From: VRUE01 sp963716735
GTDB taxonomy: Bacteria; Actinomycetota; Thermoleophilia; Solirubrobacterales; 70-9
Reading direction: 5' to 3'
Assembly (NCBI GenBank): GCA_963716735.1
Contig: OY970321.1
Location: forward strand, 1,550,001 to 1,614,000
DNA length: 64,000 nucleotides
This document shows, one piece after another, positions 25,042-32,858 of this stretch. A program made the translations under genes and the position numbers. Every line of letters starts with the position of its first letter. Position 1 is the stretch's first letter. The notes beneath the pieces were generated by a model that had not been told where the DNA came from, searched no databases, and was given only the letters and a program-made list of their open reading frames with translations.

Positions 25042-26487
25042 CTATCGGCCGATGTGGAAGCCGACCAGCTCGGGGAGCTTGGAGATCCTCTGGCTGATGA
25101 AGCTTGGTGAGCGCCCCGCCAGCTCGGCGCTCTCTTTGCTCACTAACGCTCGGCGGATGATCTCGCCGCCCAGCCAGTGGAAGGGTTCCGGGGGGACTCG
25201 CCTGGGGGAGGGATCGACGAAGGGGAGGCGGGAGAAGTCGTCGCGGCGGTCCAGCGCGAGGGAGGCCAGGGTGCGGCCGACCAGGTGGGACGGGCCGACG
25301 CCGTTGCCGGTGTAGCCCGCGGCGGCATAGGCCCGGCCGCCCGGCAACGGCACGACCAGGGGGAGGTGGGTCGGGGAAACGTCCACTGGACCGCCCCAGG
25401 CGTGGGTGATGCGGCGGCCGGCAAGGCCAGGGAAGTACTCACGCAGCCGCGCCGCCGCGGTGGCGACGACCCCGGTGTCGAGCTCCGCCCTTCCCCCCAG
25501 GCGCGCCCCCATCTCAATCCGCCCCCCGCCCCAGCCAAAGGCGATGCGCCCGTCCGGCGTCGTGCGGAAGTAGTCGATCAGGGCGCGGCTGTCGGTAATG
25601 CACTCCCCCCCGGTCCAACCGATCTCCTCGAGCAGATCTGGGACCGGCTCGGTGAGGACGATGTGCGAAGAGGTGACGGTGAGCGAGTCGCGCAGCGGCG
25701 CGCCCGGCGCCTTGGCGCCGCCGCCGATCGCGACGATTGCCGCGCCCGCCCGCACCGTCCCGCCATCAGTCTCAGCGATGGCCCCACCCCCGGCCCGATA
25801 TTGAAGGCTTTTGCCCCCTAAAGGGGGGACAAAGCTGCAATCGGCAGCGAGACGGCGCACGGGGGAGTGCTCGTGGATCTCCACGCCGGCCGCGAGCAGG
25901 CGTTCGCGCAGGCCGAGCGCCAATCGCGCCGGCTGCACCGTCGCCGAGTCGGGGTAGAAGGCGCCGCCGCGGAAGGCAGGCGAAACGCAATGCTCCGCGA
26001 CCTCCGGAGGAGAAAGCGGCCGCGCGGCAGTGCCCTCCCCCAGCTCGCGACAGGCGTCCGCGGCCTCGTCCCAGGCCCCGTCATGGGCCGGTGCCGTGGA
26101 GACCTGCAGGTAACCGCCGCGGCGAAACCAGGCGTCGACCTCCTGCTCGCGGCAGAACGACTCGATCCCGCCAATCGCCTCCCGCGCCGCCCGCCCAACG
26201 GCCAGCGCCCCGGCGTCCCCCCACCGCTCCCGCATGTTGGGCAGCGAGAACCACAGGACGTTGCAGAACCCCCCGTTCCGCCCACTCGGCCCGTGCCCGC
26301 AGACCTCGCTCTCGAGCAACACCACCCGCGCCTCCGGCTCGAGCTGCTTGACCTGCCAAGCAGCCCACATCCCCGTATATCCGCCACCGACGACGACGAC
26401 GTCGGCACTCACATCTCCAACAAGCTCCGGCACTGGGGTGACGTCTCCTGCCTCCTCCAACCAGTAGCCATGGCGAGTGTGCTTCAT
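25042..26487 (-). CDS. FAD-dependent amine oxidoreductase (PuuB/DAO-like)
   Basis: 481 residues from ATG 26487, which gives the family N-terminus; longer frames reach into repeat DNA. The FAD-binding beta-alpha-beta motif VVVVGGGYTGMWAAWQ lies near residue 30 and is followed by GHGPSGRNGGFCN, typical of DAO-family enzymes such as gamma-glutamylputrescine oxidase and glycine oxidase. The C-terminal part has AYAAAGYTGNGVGPSH, the usual second FAD contact. It probably oxidises an amine to an aldehyde with release of ammonium or an amine and hydrogen peroxide. It converges on the MmsA-like gene, 18 bases apart. A PuuA-like ligase is absent, so the substrate may be a free polyamine. Confidence 0.82.
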   Translation of the reverse strand: MKHTRHGYWLEEAGDVTPVPELVGDVSADVVVVGGGYTGMWAAWQVKQLEPEARVVLLESEVCGHGPSGRNGGFCNVLWFSLPNMRERWGDAGALAVGRAAREAIGGIESFCREQEVDAWFRRGGYLQVSTAPAHDGAWDEAADACRELGEGTAARPLSPPEVAEHCVSPAFRGGAFYPDSATVQPARLALGLRERLLAAGVEIHEHSPVRRLAADCSFVPPLGGKSLQYRAGGGAIAETDGGTVRAGAAIVAIGGGAKAPGAPLRDSLTVTSSHIVLTEPVPDLLEEIGWTGGECITDSRALIDYFRTTPDGRIAFGWGGGRIEMGARLGGRAELDTGVVATAAARLREYFPGLAGRRITHAWGGPVDVSPTHLPLVVPLPGGRAYAAAGYTGNGVGPSHLVGRTLASLALDRRDDFSRLPFVDPSPRRVPPEPFHWLGGEIIRRALVSKESAELAGRSPSFISQRISKLPELVGFHIGR

Positions 26488-26518
26488 GGAATGGCGAGTC
26501 TGGCACGCGCTTGTGAAG

Positions 26519-26600
26519 AAGGACGAGGGTGCCTCTCGAACCGGCGGATACTCAGAGCGGGCGAAGCCCGCGAGTCGGGACGAGAGGCACCCTCGTCCTT
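26519..26600. repeat. Nested inverted repeat between divergent genes
   Basis: Perfect 20-base arms, 26519-26538 (AAGGACGAGGGTGCCTCTCG) and 26581-26600, enclose 42 bases that contain a second hairpin GCGGGC-GAA-GCCCGC at 26557-26571. The element fills most of the region between the FAD oxidoreductase start and the enolase-like start. Confidence 0.75.
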
Positions 26601-26618
26601 GTTCGTAGACTGCGGTCC

Positions 26619-27680
26619 GTGCCCACCTTCGACCTGCTCGCCGAGCTACCCCTGGAGATCGAGGGCTATGAGCTGCAGGGGCTCGAGCACACGATCCCCG
26701 GCTTCGAACGCCTCTCAACCGTGATCCACCTATGGGGAGGCGGCGAGGACGGGCTCGGCGAGGACGTCACCTACGACGCTCTCGACCACGTCGCTCTGCA
26801 GGACGCCGGCGCTGTCCTCGACCTGACCGGCTACGCGACACTGGGCGAGTTCTGCGAGTTCATGGGCGGGGTTGACACTTTCCCGGCCGAGCCGCAGCGC
26901 GACGTCTCGCGCCGCTATCGCCGCTGGGCCTTCGAGTCGGCGGCGCTCGACCTGGCCCTGCGCCAGGCGGGCATCGGTATCGAGGCGGCGCTGAAGCGAG
27001 AGGCGCAGCCTGTCGAGTTCGTCTGTTCGATGGGACTCTCACCGGATGGAGAGAAACCCTCGACGATCGAGACCCTGCAGCGCAAGCTCGACGCCTACCC
27101 GACGCTGCGCTTCAAGCTCGACCCACGCAACGACTGGACCGGAGAGCTGATCGAGGCGCTGGCCGAGACCGGTGCGGTCGACTCGCTCGACCTGAAGAGC
27201 TTCTACAAAGGCACCCCGGTAGACGTGGAAACCGACCCCGAGCTGTACGCGAAGCTGATCGAGGCCTTCCCCGATGCCTGGCTCGAGGACCCGGACGTCA
27301 GCGAGGAGACGCGGGCGCTGCTGGAACCGGTCCGGGACCGCCTCACCTGGGACGCGCCGATCCACTCGATCGCCGACATCGAGGCGCTGCCCTGGCCGCC
27401 GCGTATGGTCAACGTCAAGCCCTCGCGCATCGGCGGGCTACGCGACCTCTGCGAGACCTACGACTACTGCGCGGAGCGGGGGATCGGCGCCTACGGCGGC
27501 GGCCAGTGGGAGCTCGGGCCCGGCCGTGGCCAGATCCAGGTCCTCGCCTCCATCTTCCATCCCGACACGCCAAACGACACCGCGCCGCGTGGCTACAACG
27601 AAGCCGACCCCCCACTTGAGCTGCCGACTAGCCCGCTGCTGCCGCAGCTGACGCCAACCGGCTTTCGGTGGGCCGAATAG
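26619..27680 (+). CDS. Enolase-superfamily enzyme (mandelate racemase/OSBS-like)
   Basis: 353 residues from GTG 26619; upstream in-frame codons lie in the inverted repeat. The C-terminal TIM-barrel carries, in order, RFKLDPRNDW, a VDSLDLKSF strand, WLEDPD (metal-ligand glutamate/aspartate), WDAPIHS and MVNVKPSRIGGL with a catalytic-type lysine. These match the superfamily metal and acid/base sites loosely; the first K-x-K pair is reduced to one lysine. Reactions in this superfamily start by removing a proton next to a carboxylate. The substrate is not predictable here, and adjacency to amine catabolism may be coincidental. Confidence 0.72.
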   Translation: MPTFDLLAELPLEIEGYELQGLEHTIPGFERLSTVIHLWGGGEDGLGEDVTYDALDHVALQDAGAVLDLTGYATLGEFCEFMGGVDTFPAEPQRDVSRRYRRWAFESAALDLALRQAGIGIEAALKREAQPVEFVCSMGLSPDGEKPSTIETLQRKLDAYPTLRFKLDPRNDWTGELIEALAETGAVDSLDLKSFYKGTPVDVETDPELYAKLIEAFPDAWLEDPDVSEETRALLEPVRDRLTWDAPIHSIADIEALPWPPRMVNVKPSRIGGLRDLCETYDYCAERGIGAYGGGQWELGPGRGQIQVLASIFHPDTPNDTAPRGYNEADPPLELPTSPLLPQLTPTGFRWAE

Positions 27681-27749
27681 CAGCTTCGGCCAGCCGAATT
27701 CGCGCTTTCGGCTACGTTGCACTCACCGTCCCGCCGAGCAAGGAGAACC

Positions 27750-28283
27750 ATGGCCGAGAAGAGCTTTCCAGCAGCCCTCAACGAGCAGATCGCCAACGAG
27801 TTCGCCGCTTCCCAGCAGTACGTCGGGATGGCGGTCTACTACGACGCCGAAACGCTTCCCCGCCTCGCCCACTTCTTCTACCGCCAGGCGCTGGAGGAGC
27901 GCGAGCACGCGATGATGATGGTCCAATACCTGCTCGACGTCGGCGAGGAGGTCCACATCCCCGACATCAAGTCGCAGGAGACGAGCTACTCGGACGGGAC
28001 GACGCCGGTGAAGAAGGCGCTCGAGCAGGAGAAGCGAGTCGGCGAGGAGATCTTCGCCCTGTTCGAGCTGGCACGGGAAGTCAAGGACTACCGGGCCGAG
28101 CAGTTCATGCAGTGGTTCGTCAAGGAGCAGGTCGAGGAGGTTGCGCTGATGAGTGACCTGCTCAACGTGGTCGAGCGCTCGAAGGACAACCTGCTGTTGG
28201 CCGAGGACTACATCGCGCGGGAGAGCCCGGGCGAAGGCGGCGGCGACGCGACCAAGCCCCCGGCCGCCGGTTCTGGCGGGTAA
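27750..28283 (+). CDS. Ferritin-like iron-storage protein
   Basis: 177 residues from ATG 27750, with ribosome site AAGGAG six bases upstream. It has the four-helix ferritin pattern with QIANEFAASQQYVGMAVYYD, the E-x-x-H ligand pair in EEREHAMMM, and QWFVKEQVEEVALMSDLL on the later helix, giving the ferroxidase-site Glu/His set. No haem-binding methionine is evident, so it is of the FtnA rather than bacterioferritin kind. The C-terminal tail is Gly/Pro-rich. A strong terminator follows. Confidence 0.9.
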   Translation: MAEKSFPAALNEQIANEFAASQQYVGMAVYYDAETLPRLAHFFYRQALEEREHAMMMVQYLLDVGEEVHIPDIKSQETSYSDGTTPVKKALEQEKRVGEEIFALFELAREVKDYRAEQFMQWFVKEQVEEVALMSDLLNVVERSKDNLLLAEDYIARESPGEGGGDATKPPAAGSGG

Positions 28284-28284
28284 G

Positions 28285-28408
28285 AGAGACGGAGCAGGGG
28301 GCACCCAGCCGCGGCTGGGTTTTTCGCCCGCTGTCAACGCGTCTCTCGCCAAGCGGTGGGCGAAAAAGAGGACGCCGCTCGCGGCTGGGTGCCCCCTGCT
28401 CCGTCTCT
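28285..28408. repeat. 124-base nested inverted repeat with bidirectional terminator features
   Basis: Outer arms 28285-28313 and 28380-28408 are perfect complements over 29 bases. Inside, 28320-28329 (TTTTTCGCCC) and 28358-28367 (GGGCGAAAAA) are a second perfect pair. The right edge overlaps the last base pairs of the convergent peptidase gene. It may terminate both genes, but it is far longer than a normal terminator. Confidence 0.8.
28304..28324 (+). terminator. Intrinsic terminator after the ferritin gene
   Basis: The palindrome CCCAGCCGCGGCTGGG is followed immediately by TTTTT, 21 bases after the ferritin stop. It is part of the larger nested inverted repeat. Confidence 0.75.
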
Positions 28409-29198
28409 AGCCCAGCCAACCCGCCTTTTTGCGCATAGCGGTGATCCTCCGGAACTCGGCGATGTCCTCTCGTAGCGCTGCGGGAGCTGGGGCGGGGAGG
28501 AAGCGGGCGGGGAGCGGGGACTCGACTGCGCCGGTGCCGTTCATGGTGACGCGGTAGGCGCGGGCGCCGCGGTGGGCGGTGACGGCCGAGGGAGGGCCGG
28601 CGCCCTCCCAGATCAGGCCGGCGTAGTCGTCGAGGCCGTAGCCGCCCGGCATTCCTTCGGCGACGGCCCCGAGGTAGGCGGCGCGACGGTCGGGTTCGTT
28701 GTCGTAATGGACGCAGAGGCTGCCCGGCAGCAAGCCGAGGCCGGCACCGGGGAGAGGCTTGCCAGAGGACTTGGTGATGCCGGCTTCGAACCAGCACATC
28801 GCCCCAGCGCTCTGGCCGGCGAGGACAACCCCCTGCCGCCAGGCGAGGCTGAGGATCGCGCTCAGCTCGTGTGCTTCCCAAACCGCGAGCAGGTTGAGCA
28901 GGCTGCCGCCGCCGACGTAGATCAGGTCCTGTTCAAGGATGTGGTCGCGCAGTTCCATCGGGCGGCTACCGAGCCTGAACAGGGAGAGGTCGGAGACGTC
29001 GCAGGGGCGCTCGCCGAAGGCCGAGTAGAAGCGGCCGATCAGCTCGGAGGTGTCGCCGCTGGCGGTCGGCAGGATGCAGATCCGCGGCCTGCCGGCCGCC
29101 CGGGTGGTCGCCAGCCGCAGCATCAGCTCACAGACGGCGCGGTCGGGGGGGCGCGAAGTGAAGTCGTGGCCGCCGAGGGCGAGAACGCGGCTGATCAT
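28407..29198 (-). CDS. Peptidase S51 family protein (dipeptidase E-like), copy 1
   Basis: 263 residues. The nucleophile elbow is GQSAGAMCWF, with the catalytic serine after LAG; an earlier YVGGGSLLNLL loop and a later CVHYDNEPDR histidine/aspartate region match the S51 Ser-His-Glu type. Dipeptidase E members hydrolyse Asp-X dipeptides; cyanophycinase belongs to the same family but has a different surrounding sequence. It is encoded downstream of and overlapping (four bases) a second S51 gene, and the two proteins clearly derive from duplication. It is cytoplasmic, with no signal peptide. Confidence 0.82.
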   Translation of the reverse strand: MISRVLALGGHDFTSRPPDRAVCELMLRLATTRAAGRPRICILPTASGDTSELIGRFYSAFGERPCDVSDLSLFRLGSRPMELRDHILEQDLIYVGGGSLLNLLAVWEAHELSAILSLAWRQGVVLAGQSAGAMCWFEAGITKSSGKPLPGAGLGLLPGSLCVHYDNEPDRRAAYLGAVAEGMPGGYGLDDYAGLIWEGAGPPSAVTAHRGARAYRVTMNGTGAVESPLPARFLPAPAPAALREDIAEFRRITAMRKKAGWLG

Positions 29199-29962
29199 GC
29201 AGCCACAGCGGTCGACATCGCCTCGGGGAGGGGGGCGAGCGGCGGGGCGCCCATGTCACCCAGATAGGCGGTGGCGATCCTCATCTCCACGACGCGCTCG
29301 CCGACCGTGTCGAGCCGATAGCCCCGCGCCTCGGGGCGCGAGGCGACGACACGGTGCAGCTCGGTGTCGACGAAGTGCAGCGCGGCGCCATCTTCGGCGG
29401 CGTAACCGGAGCGCATGCCGGCGCGGAGAAAGTCGTAGTAGGCGTTGCGACGGCTGGAGTCCCGCTCGTAGTGGACGCAGTTGCTGAACGGAAGCAGCCC
29501 GAGCCCCTCGATCTGCCACGGCGCGCCGTGGAACCCCGTCACCGCATCGGAGAACCAGCACAGCGAGCCGGCCGATAGGCCGCAGAGGATGACGCCGCGC
29601 TCCCATGCCTCACGCAGGATCGCGTCGATCCCGTGCGCCCGCCAGACGCCGAGCAGGCTGACGACGCTGCCGCCACCGACGTAGATCAGGTCCTGTTCGA
29701 GCAGATGTGTGCGCAGATCGTCGGGGCCCTGCTCGCGACGGAAAAGCGAAATGTGGCTGGCCTCGCAGCGATCGGCGGAGAAGGCGCGGTAGAAGCGGAC
29801 TATGTAGTGGTCCGCGTCGCCGCTGGCCGACGGCAGGAAACAGACCTTCGGCCGTTTCGCCCCGCTCAGCCCGAGCACGTAGTCGTCCAGCAGCGGGTTG
29901 CCGGACTCCATCGAGAACCCGCCCCCACCGAAAGCGACTATCTGGCGGAGCGTCCTTTCCAT
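29195..29962 (-). CDS. Peptidase S51 family protein (dipeptidase E-like), copy 2
   Basis: 255 residues from ATG 29962; TTG at 29968 would add two residues. It shares the landmarks of its downstream neighbour: LEQDLIYVGGGSVVSLLGVW, nucleophile elbow GLSAGSLCWF and CVHYERDSSRR. The first gene of the pair, it lies head-to-head with the first TetR gene across a 209-base region. Alternative substrates such as isoaspartyl or other alpha-aspartyl peptides are possible. Confidence 0.82.
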   Translation of the reverse strand: MERTLRQIVAFGGGGFSMESGNPLLDDYVLGLSGAKRPKVCFLPSASGDADHYIVRFYRAFSADRCEASHISLFRREQGPDDLRTHLLEQDLIYVGGGSVVSLLGVWRAHGIDAILREAWERGVILCGLSAGSLCWFSDAVTGFHGAPWQIEGLGLLPFSNCVHYERDSSRRNAYYDFLRAGMRSGYAAEDGAALHFVDTELHRVVASRPEARGYRLDTVGERVVEMRIATAYLGDMGAPPLAPLPEAMSTAVAA

Positions 29963-30171
29963 GATCAAATGTTCGCGTCAGCGCCGCCAAAGGTCGTTGT
30001 ACGGGGGTCCGAAGTTTTGATCAGCGCCCCCGCCCGTGTGTACAGGCCGGATTCCGCCTCCGTTCCCAAGCGGAGATGAATTGTTAATCCGGTACTGATT
30101 CGTCCACAGAGCCTCGCCCGGGGTGTACAATCGCGTTTACCGAAACACCGTTGTCTGTGTGAGGAGTCCGC

Positions 30172-30906
30172 ATGTCCCCCGCCGCACCGCCCAATGATGG
30201 CGTATCGCCCGCCCCCCTGGACCTCGGCGGCGTAATCGAGGAGGAGCACCTCCCAGCGGGTCGCGAGGGCCTGGCTGAGCCGCTGGTCGCCCATTCGCAG
30301 CGGGAGCGGATCCTCGTGGCCATGGCCGAGAGCTGCGCGACGAAGGGCTACGGCGCGACCACGATCGCCGACATCTGCGAGCCGGCCGGCGTCTCCCGCG
30401 CAACCTTCTACGAACTGTTCAAGGACAAAGAGGACTGCTTCCACGCCGCGATGGAGGTCTCACTGGCGGACGCGATGGGAAGGATCCTCTCGGTCTACTC
30501 GCCCGACAAACCCTGGGCGACGATGGTCCGCGATGCCGCCGCGGAGTTCCTCGACCTGCTGGCGAGCCGCCCCGCCTTCGCCCGCATGGCGCTGGTCGAG
30601 GCTCCGGCCTCGGGCGATCGGGCATTCGAGCTCTACGCGTCGGGGAAGAAAGTGCTGCAGTCGCTGCTCGACCGTGGCCGCGACGATCCGGTCGAGGAGG
30701 AAGCGATCCCGTCGAGTGCCGGGCGGGCGGCGCTCTCCGGCGCCGAGTCGCTGATAGTCGGCCAGATCCTCGCCGGCAACGCCGAGCGCCTGCGCGAGCT
30801 GCTGCCAGACATCGTCTACATCACGACCGTTCCCTACCTCGGCCAAGAGGAGGCGCTGCGCCAGTCGCGCCAGGCCGAGAAGCTCCTGAGTCCACCCGGA
30901 GGCTGA
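30172..30906 (+). CDS. TetR-family regulator 1 of 3
   Basis: 244 residues, ATG preceded by GAGGAG. An unusual 40-residue Pro/Gly/Glu-rich leader precedes the HTH region (SQRERILVAMAESCATKGYGATTIADICEPAGVSRATFYELFKDKEDCF). The C-terminal ligand domain includes DFLDLLASRP-type helices and ends near VPYLGQEEALRQS. It is divergent from the S51 pair; the intervening 209 bases hold three TGTAC-containing half-sites. Target and ligand are unknown. It starts a run of three same-direction TetR genes. Confidence 0.88.
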   Translation: MSPAAPPNDGVSPAPLDLGGVIEEEHLPAGREGLAEPLVAHSQRERILVAMAESCATKGYGATTIADICEPAGVSRATFYELFKDKEDCFHAAMEVSLADAMGRILSVYSPDKPWATMVRDAAAEFLDLLASRPAFARMALVEAPASGDRAFELYASGKKVLQSLLDRGRDDPVEEEAIPSSAGRAALSGAESLIVGQILAGNAERLRELLPDIVYITTVPYLGQEEALRQSRQAEKLLSPPGG

Positions 30907-30911
30907 CCGGA

Positions 30912-31580
30912 GTGGAGCGAGCGGGGGTCGGAGACCGGTGGCGCCCTCCGCGCGGACGTCACCGGCTGCCGCCAGAGGTTGTTGCCCGCTCGCAACGCGA
31001 GCGCCTGCTCGAGGCAGCGGTCCGGACTGTCGCCGCCAAGGGCTACGGGGCGATGACCGTGGCGGACCTGACCAAAGAGGCGGGCGTCTCGCGCACCACC
31101 TTCTACGAGCTCTACGAGGACAAGGAAACCTGCTTCTTGGCCGCCTACGACAACGCGGTCGAGGTATTGGTGCGACGGGTGATCGCCGCCTATGAGTCCG
31201 AGCAGAGCTGGCCCGAGCGGGCGGCGGCCGGGCTCGCGGCCCTGCTCGATGTGCTCGCCGAAGAGCCGGCCCTGGCGCGGCTCTCGCTGGTCGACATCGG
31301 CAACGTCGGGCCCGTCGCCCAACGACGCTACCGGGCGGCGATTCAGAGGTTGACGCCCCTCTTCGACGAGGGCCGCGACTATGCCTCCGGGGGCCGCAAC
31401 CTGCCGGCGAACACGTCGCGGATGGCGATCGGCGGAGTAACTGGATTGATCTCCGACGAGCTGGTCGCCGGCCGCGCGGAGCAGCTCCCCAGTTTGCTTT
31501 CGGACGTGCTTTTTGCCACGCTAGTCCCGTATATCGGCCCGGATGCGGCAGCAAGGGAGGTCGAGAGGCTGACTCGATAA
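30912..31580 (+). CDS. TetR-family regulator 2 of 3
   Basis: 222 residues, GTG start five bases after the preceding stop, so the two genes are co-transcribed. The HTH is SQRERLLEAAVRTVAAKGYGAMTVADLTKEAGVSRTTFYELYEDKETCFLAAYD, with the usual TFYELY recognition-helix end. The C-terminal domain ends with LLSDVLFATLVPYIGPDAA, which is shared with the next two TetR proteins. It could form a heterodimer with its neighbours or be a diverged duplicate. Confidence 0.88.
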   Translation: MERAGVGDRWRPPRGRHRLPPEVVARSQRERLLEAAVRTVAAKGYGAMTVADLTKEAGVSRTTFYELYEDKETCFLAAYDNAVEVLVRRVIAAYESEQSWPERAAAGLAALLDVLAEEPALARLSLVDIGNVGPVAQRRYRAAIQRLTPLFDEGRDYASGGRNLPANTSRMAIGGVTGLISDELVAGRAEQLPSLLSDVLFATLVPYIGPDAAAREVERLTR

Positions 31581-31645
31581 ACGCCTACGTACACGTTGCC
31601 GCTATGATCCACATACCCGATAGTTCAACCCTGGTGGGCGGGCCG

Positions 31646-32251
31646 ATGGCAGGCAGCGAAACGCGGCGTCAACTGATCCTGGAGGCGATGGTGCAGGTGG
31701 TTGGCCGCAAGGGATACCGGGAAACCTCGGTTGCCGACGTGATCGAGGAGGCCGACGTTTCCCGCACGACCTTCTACAAGCACTTCGAGGACAAGCACGA
31801 GTGCTTCCTCGCCGCCTACGACCTGGTGGTCGAGAGGGTCCTGGGTGCGGTAATCGCCAACTGCGACGCAAGGCAGCCGTGGCTTGAACGGATGCGCGTC
31901 GGGCTGGCGACGGTGGTCGAGATGTTCGCCCTCAACCCCGAACTCGCCCGGACGGCGATCGTCGAGGTCGCCGCCGCCGGCTCCGATGCTCGCCAGAGGC
32001 ACTGGGACGCGATCACCCGGTTCACCGAGTTCCTCGCCGAGGGAGAGCAGCTGGCGGGCGAGCGCGAGCTGCCCGGCAACATCGGGCTGATGGCCGCCGG
32101 CGCCGTCTCCGGCTTGATCTTCGACGAGCTGCTGGCCGGGCGGGCCGAGCATCTGCCGGAGCTGCTGCCCGACCTGCTCTTCGCGATGCTGGTCCCCTAC
32201 ATCGGTCCTGGTGCCGCAACCGCCGAGATGCGCCGGGCAGCGGCCAGCTGA
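31646..32251 (+). CDS. TetR-family regulator 3 of 3
   Basis: 201 residues from ATG 31646; an ATG at 31604 adds 14 residues but overlaps a good -10-like hexamer (TATGAT), so the later start is preferred. The HTH is ETRRQLILEAMVQVVGRKGYRETSVADVIEEADVSRTTFYKHFEDKHECFLAAYD, and the C-terminus LLPDLLFAMLVPYIGPGAA resembles regulator 2. The closest relative in the window is the TetR at 53473, with which it shares TFYKHF and IVEVAAAGS/IVEVSAAGS. No obvious regulated gene is adjacent. Confidence 0.88.
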   Translation: MAGSETRRQLILEAMVQVVGRKGYRETSVADVIEEADVSRTTFYKHFEDKHECFLAAYDLVVERVLGAVIANCDARQPWLERMRVGLATVVEMFALNPELARTAIVEVAAAGSDARQRHWDAITRFTEFLAEGEQLAGERELPGNIGLMAAGAVSGLIFDELLAGRAEHLPELLPDLLFAMLVPYIGPGAATAEMRRAAAS

Positions 32252-32291
32252 GGCCCCGCGCCTCGGCTGACCGCCCCGTCTCCCCGGGTCT

Positions 32292-32807
32292 TTACAAAGC
32301 GCCGATCTCGCGGCGCAGCTTGGCGCGCACGCGATGCAGCCGGACCTTGACCGTGCCCAGAGGGATGCCGAGGCGGTGGGCAATGGCCTCCTGGGTCAGA
32401 TCCTCGCTGTAGCGCAGCCGCACCAGTTGCCGATCGCGCTTGTTGAGCCGCCCGAGCGCCGCGTGTAGGTCGGCTCGTTCGACCGTGGCCATGACCCGCT
32501 CGTCGTCGCTGCCGTGAATGACCTCGATCAGATCGGTCGGAGCGGGGCGCTTGCGGGCGAACTCCCGCAGGGCCTCGTTGCGGACGATCGTGCTCAGCCA
32601 TGATTTGCGCGCATCGCCGTTGCGTAGGGTCGAGCGTTTGCGCCAAGCGCGCACCATCGAGTCCTGGGCGATGTCTTCTGCCTCGGAACGGTTCTTCGCG
32701 TAGCGAAAAGCGTGCCTCAGGCAGATCCGGTGCACCTCGTCCCAATCCCAGGAGTCACTCGGGTCTGCTCCCCCATGCACCCGGTGATCGAGACGACGGA
32801 CCTCCAC
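32292..32807 (-). CDS. ECF-type RNA polymerase sigma factor
   Basis: About 171 residues from GTG 32807; the longer open frame has no plausible start before it. Region 2 (HAFRYAKNRSEAEDIAQDSMVRAWRK) and region 4 (RLRYSEDLTQEAIAHRLGIPLGTVKVRLHRVRAKLRR) are both clear and separated by a short linker. Such factors recognise stress-type promoters and usually pair with an anti-sigma gene, which is absent here, so control may be at transcription or by an unlinked partner. It is divergent from a methyltransferase with only 51 bases between starts. Confidence 0.88.
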   Translation of the reverse strand: MEVRRLDHRVHGGADPSDSWDWDEVHRICLRHAFRYAKNRSEAEDIAQDSMVRAWRKRSTLRNGDARKSWLSTIVRNEALREFARKRPAPTDLIEVIHGSDDERVMATVERADLHAALGRLNKRDRQLVRLRYSEDLTQEAIAHRLGIPLGTVKVRLHRVRAKLRREIGAL

Positions 32808-32858
32808 GATTCCGAGCAGACTAGCAGATTTGATCAATGAAACCTTGTAGATCACTTT

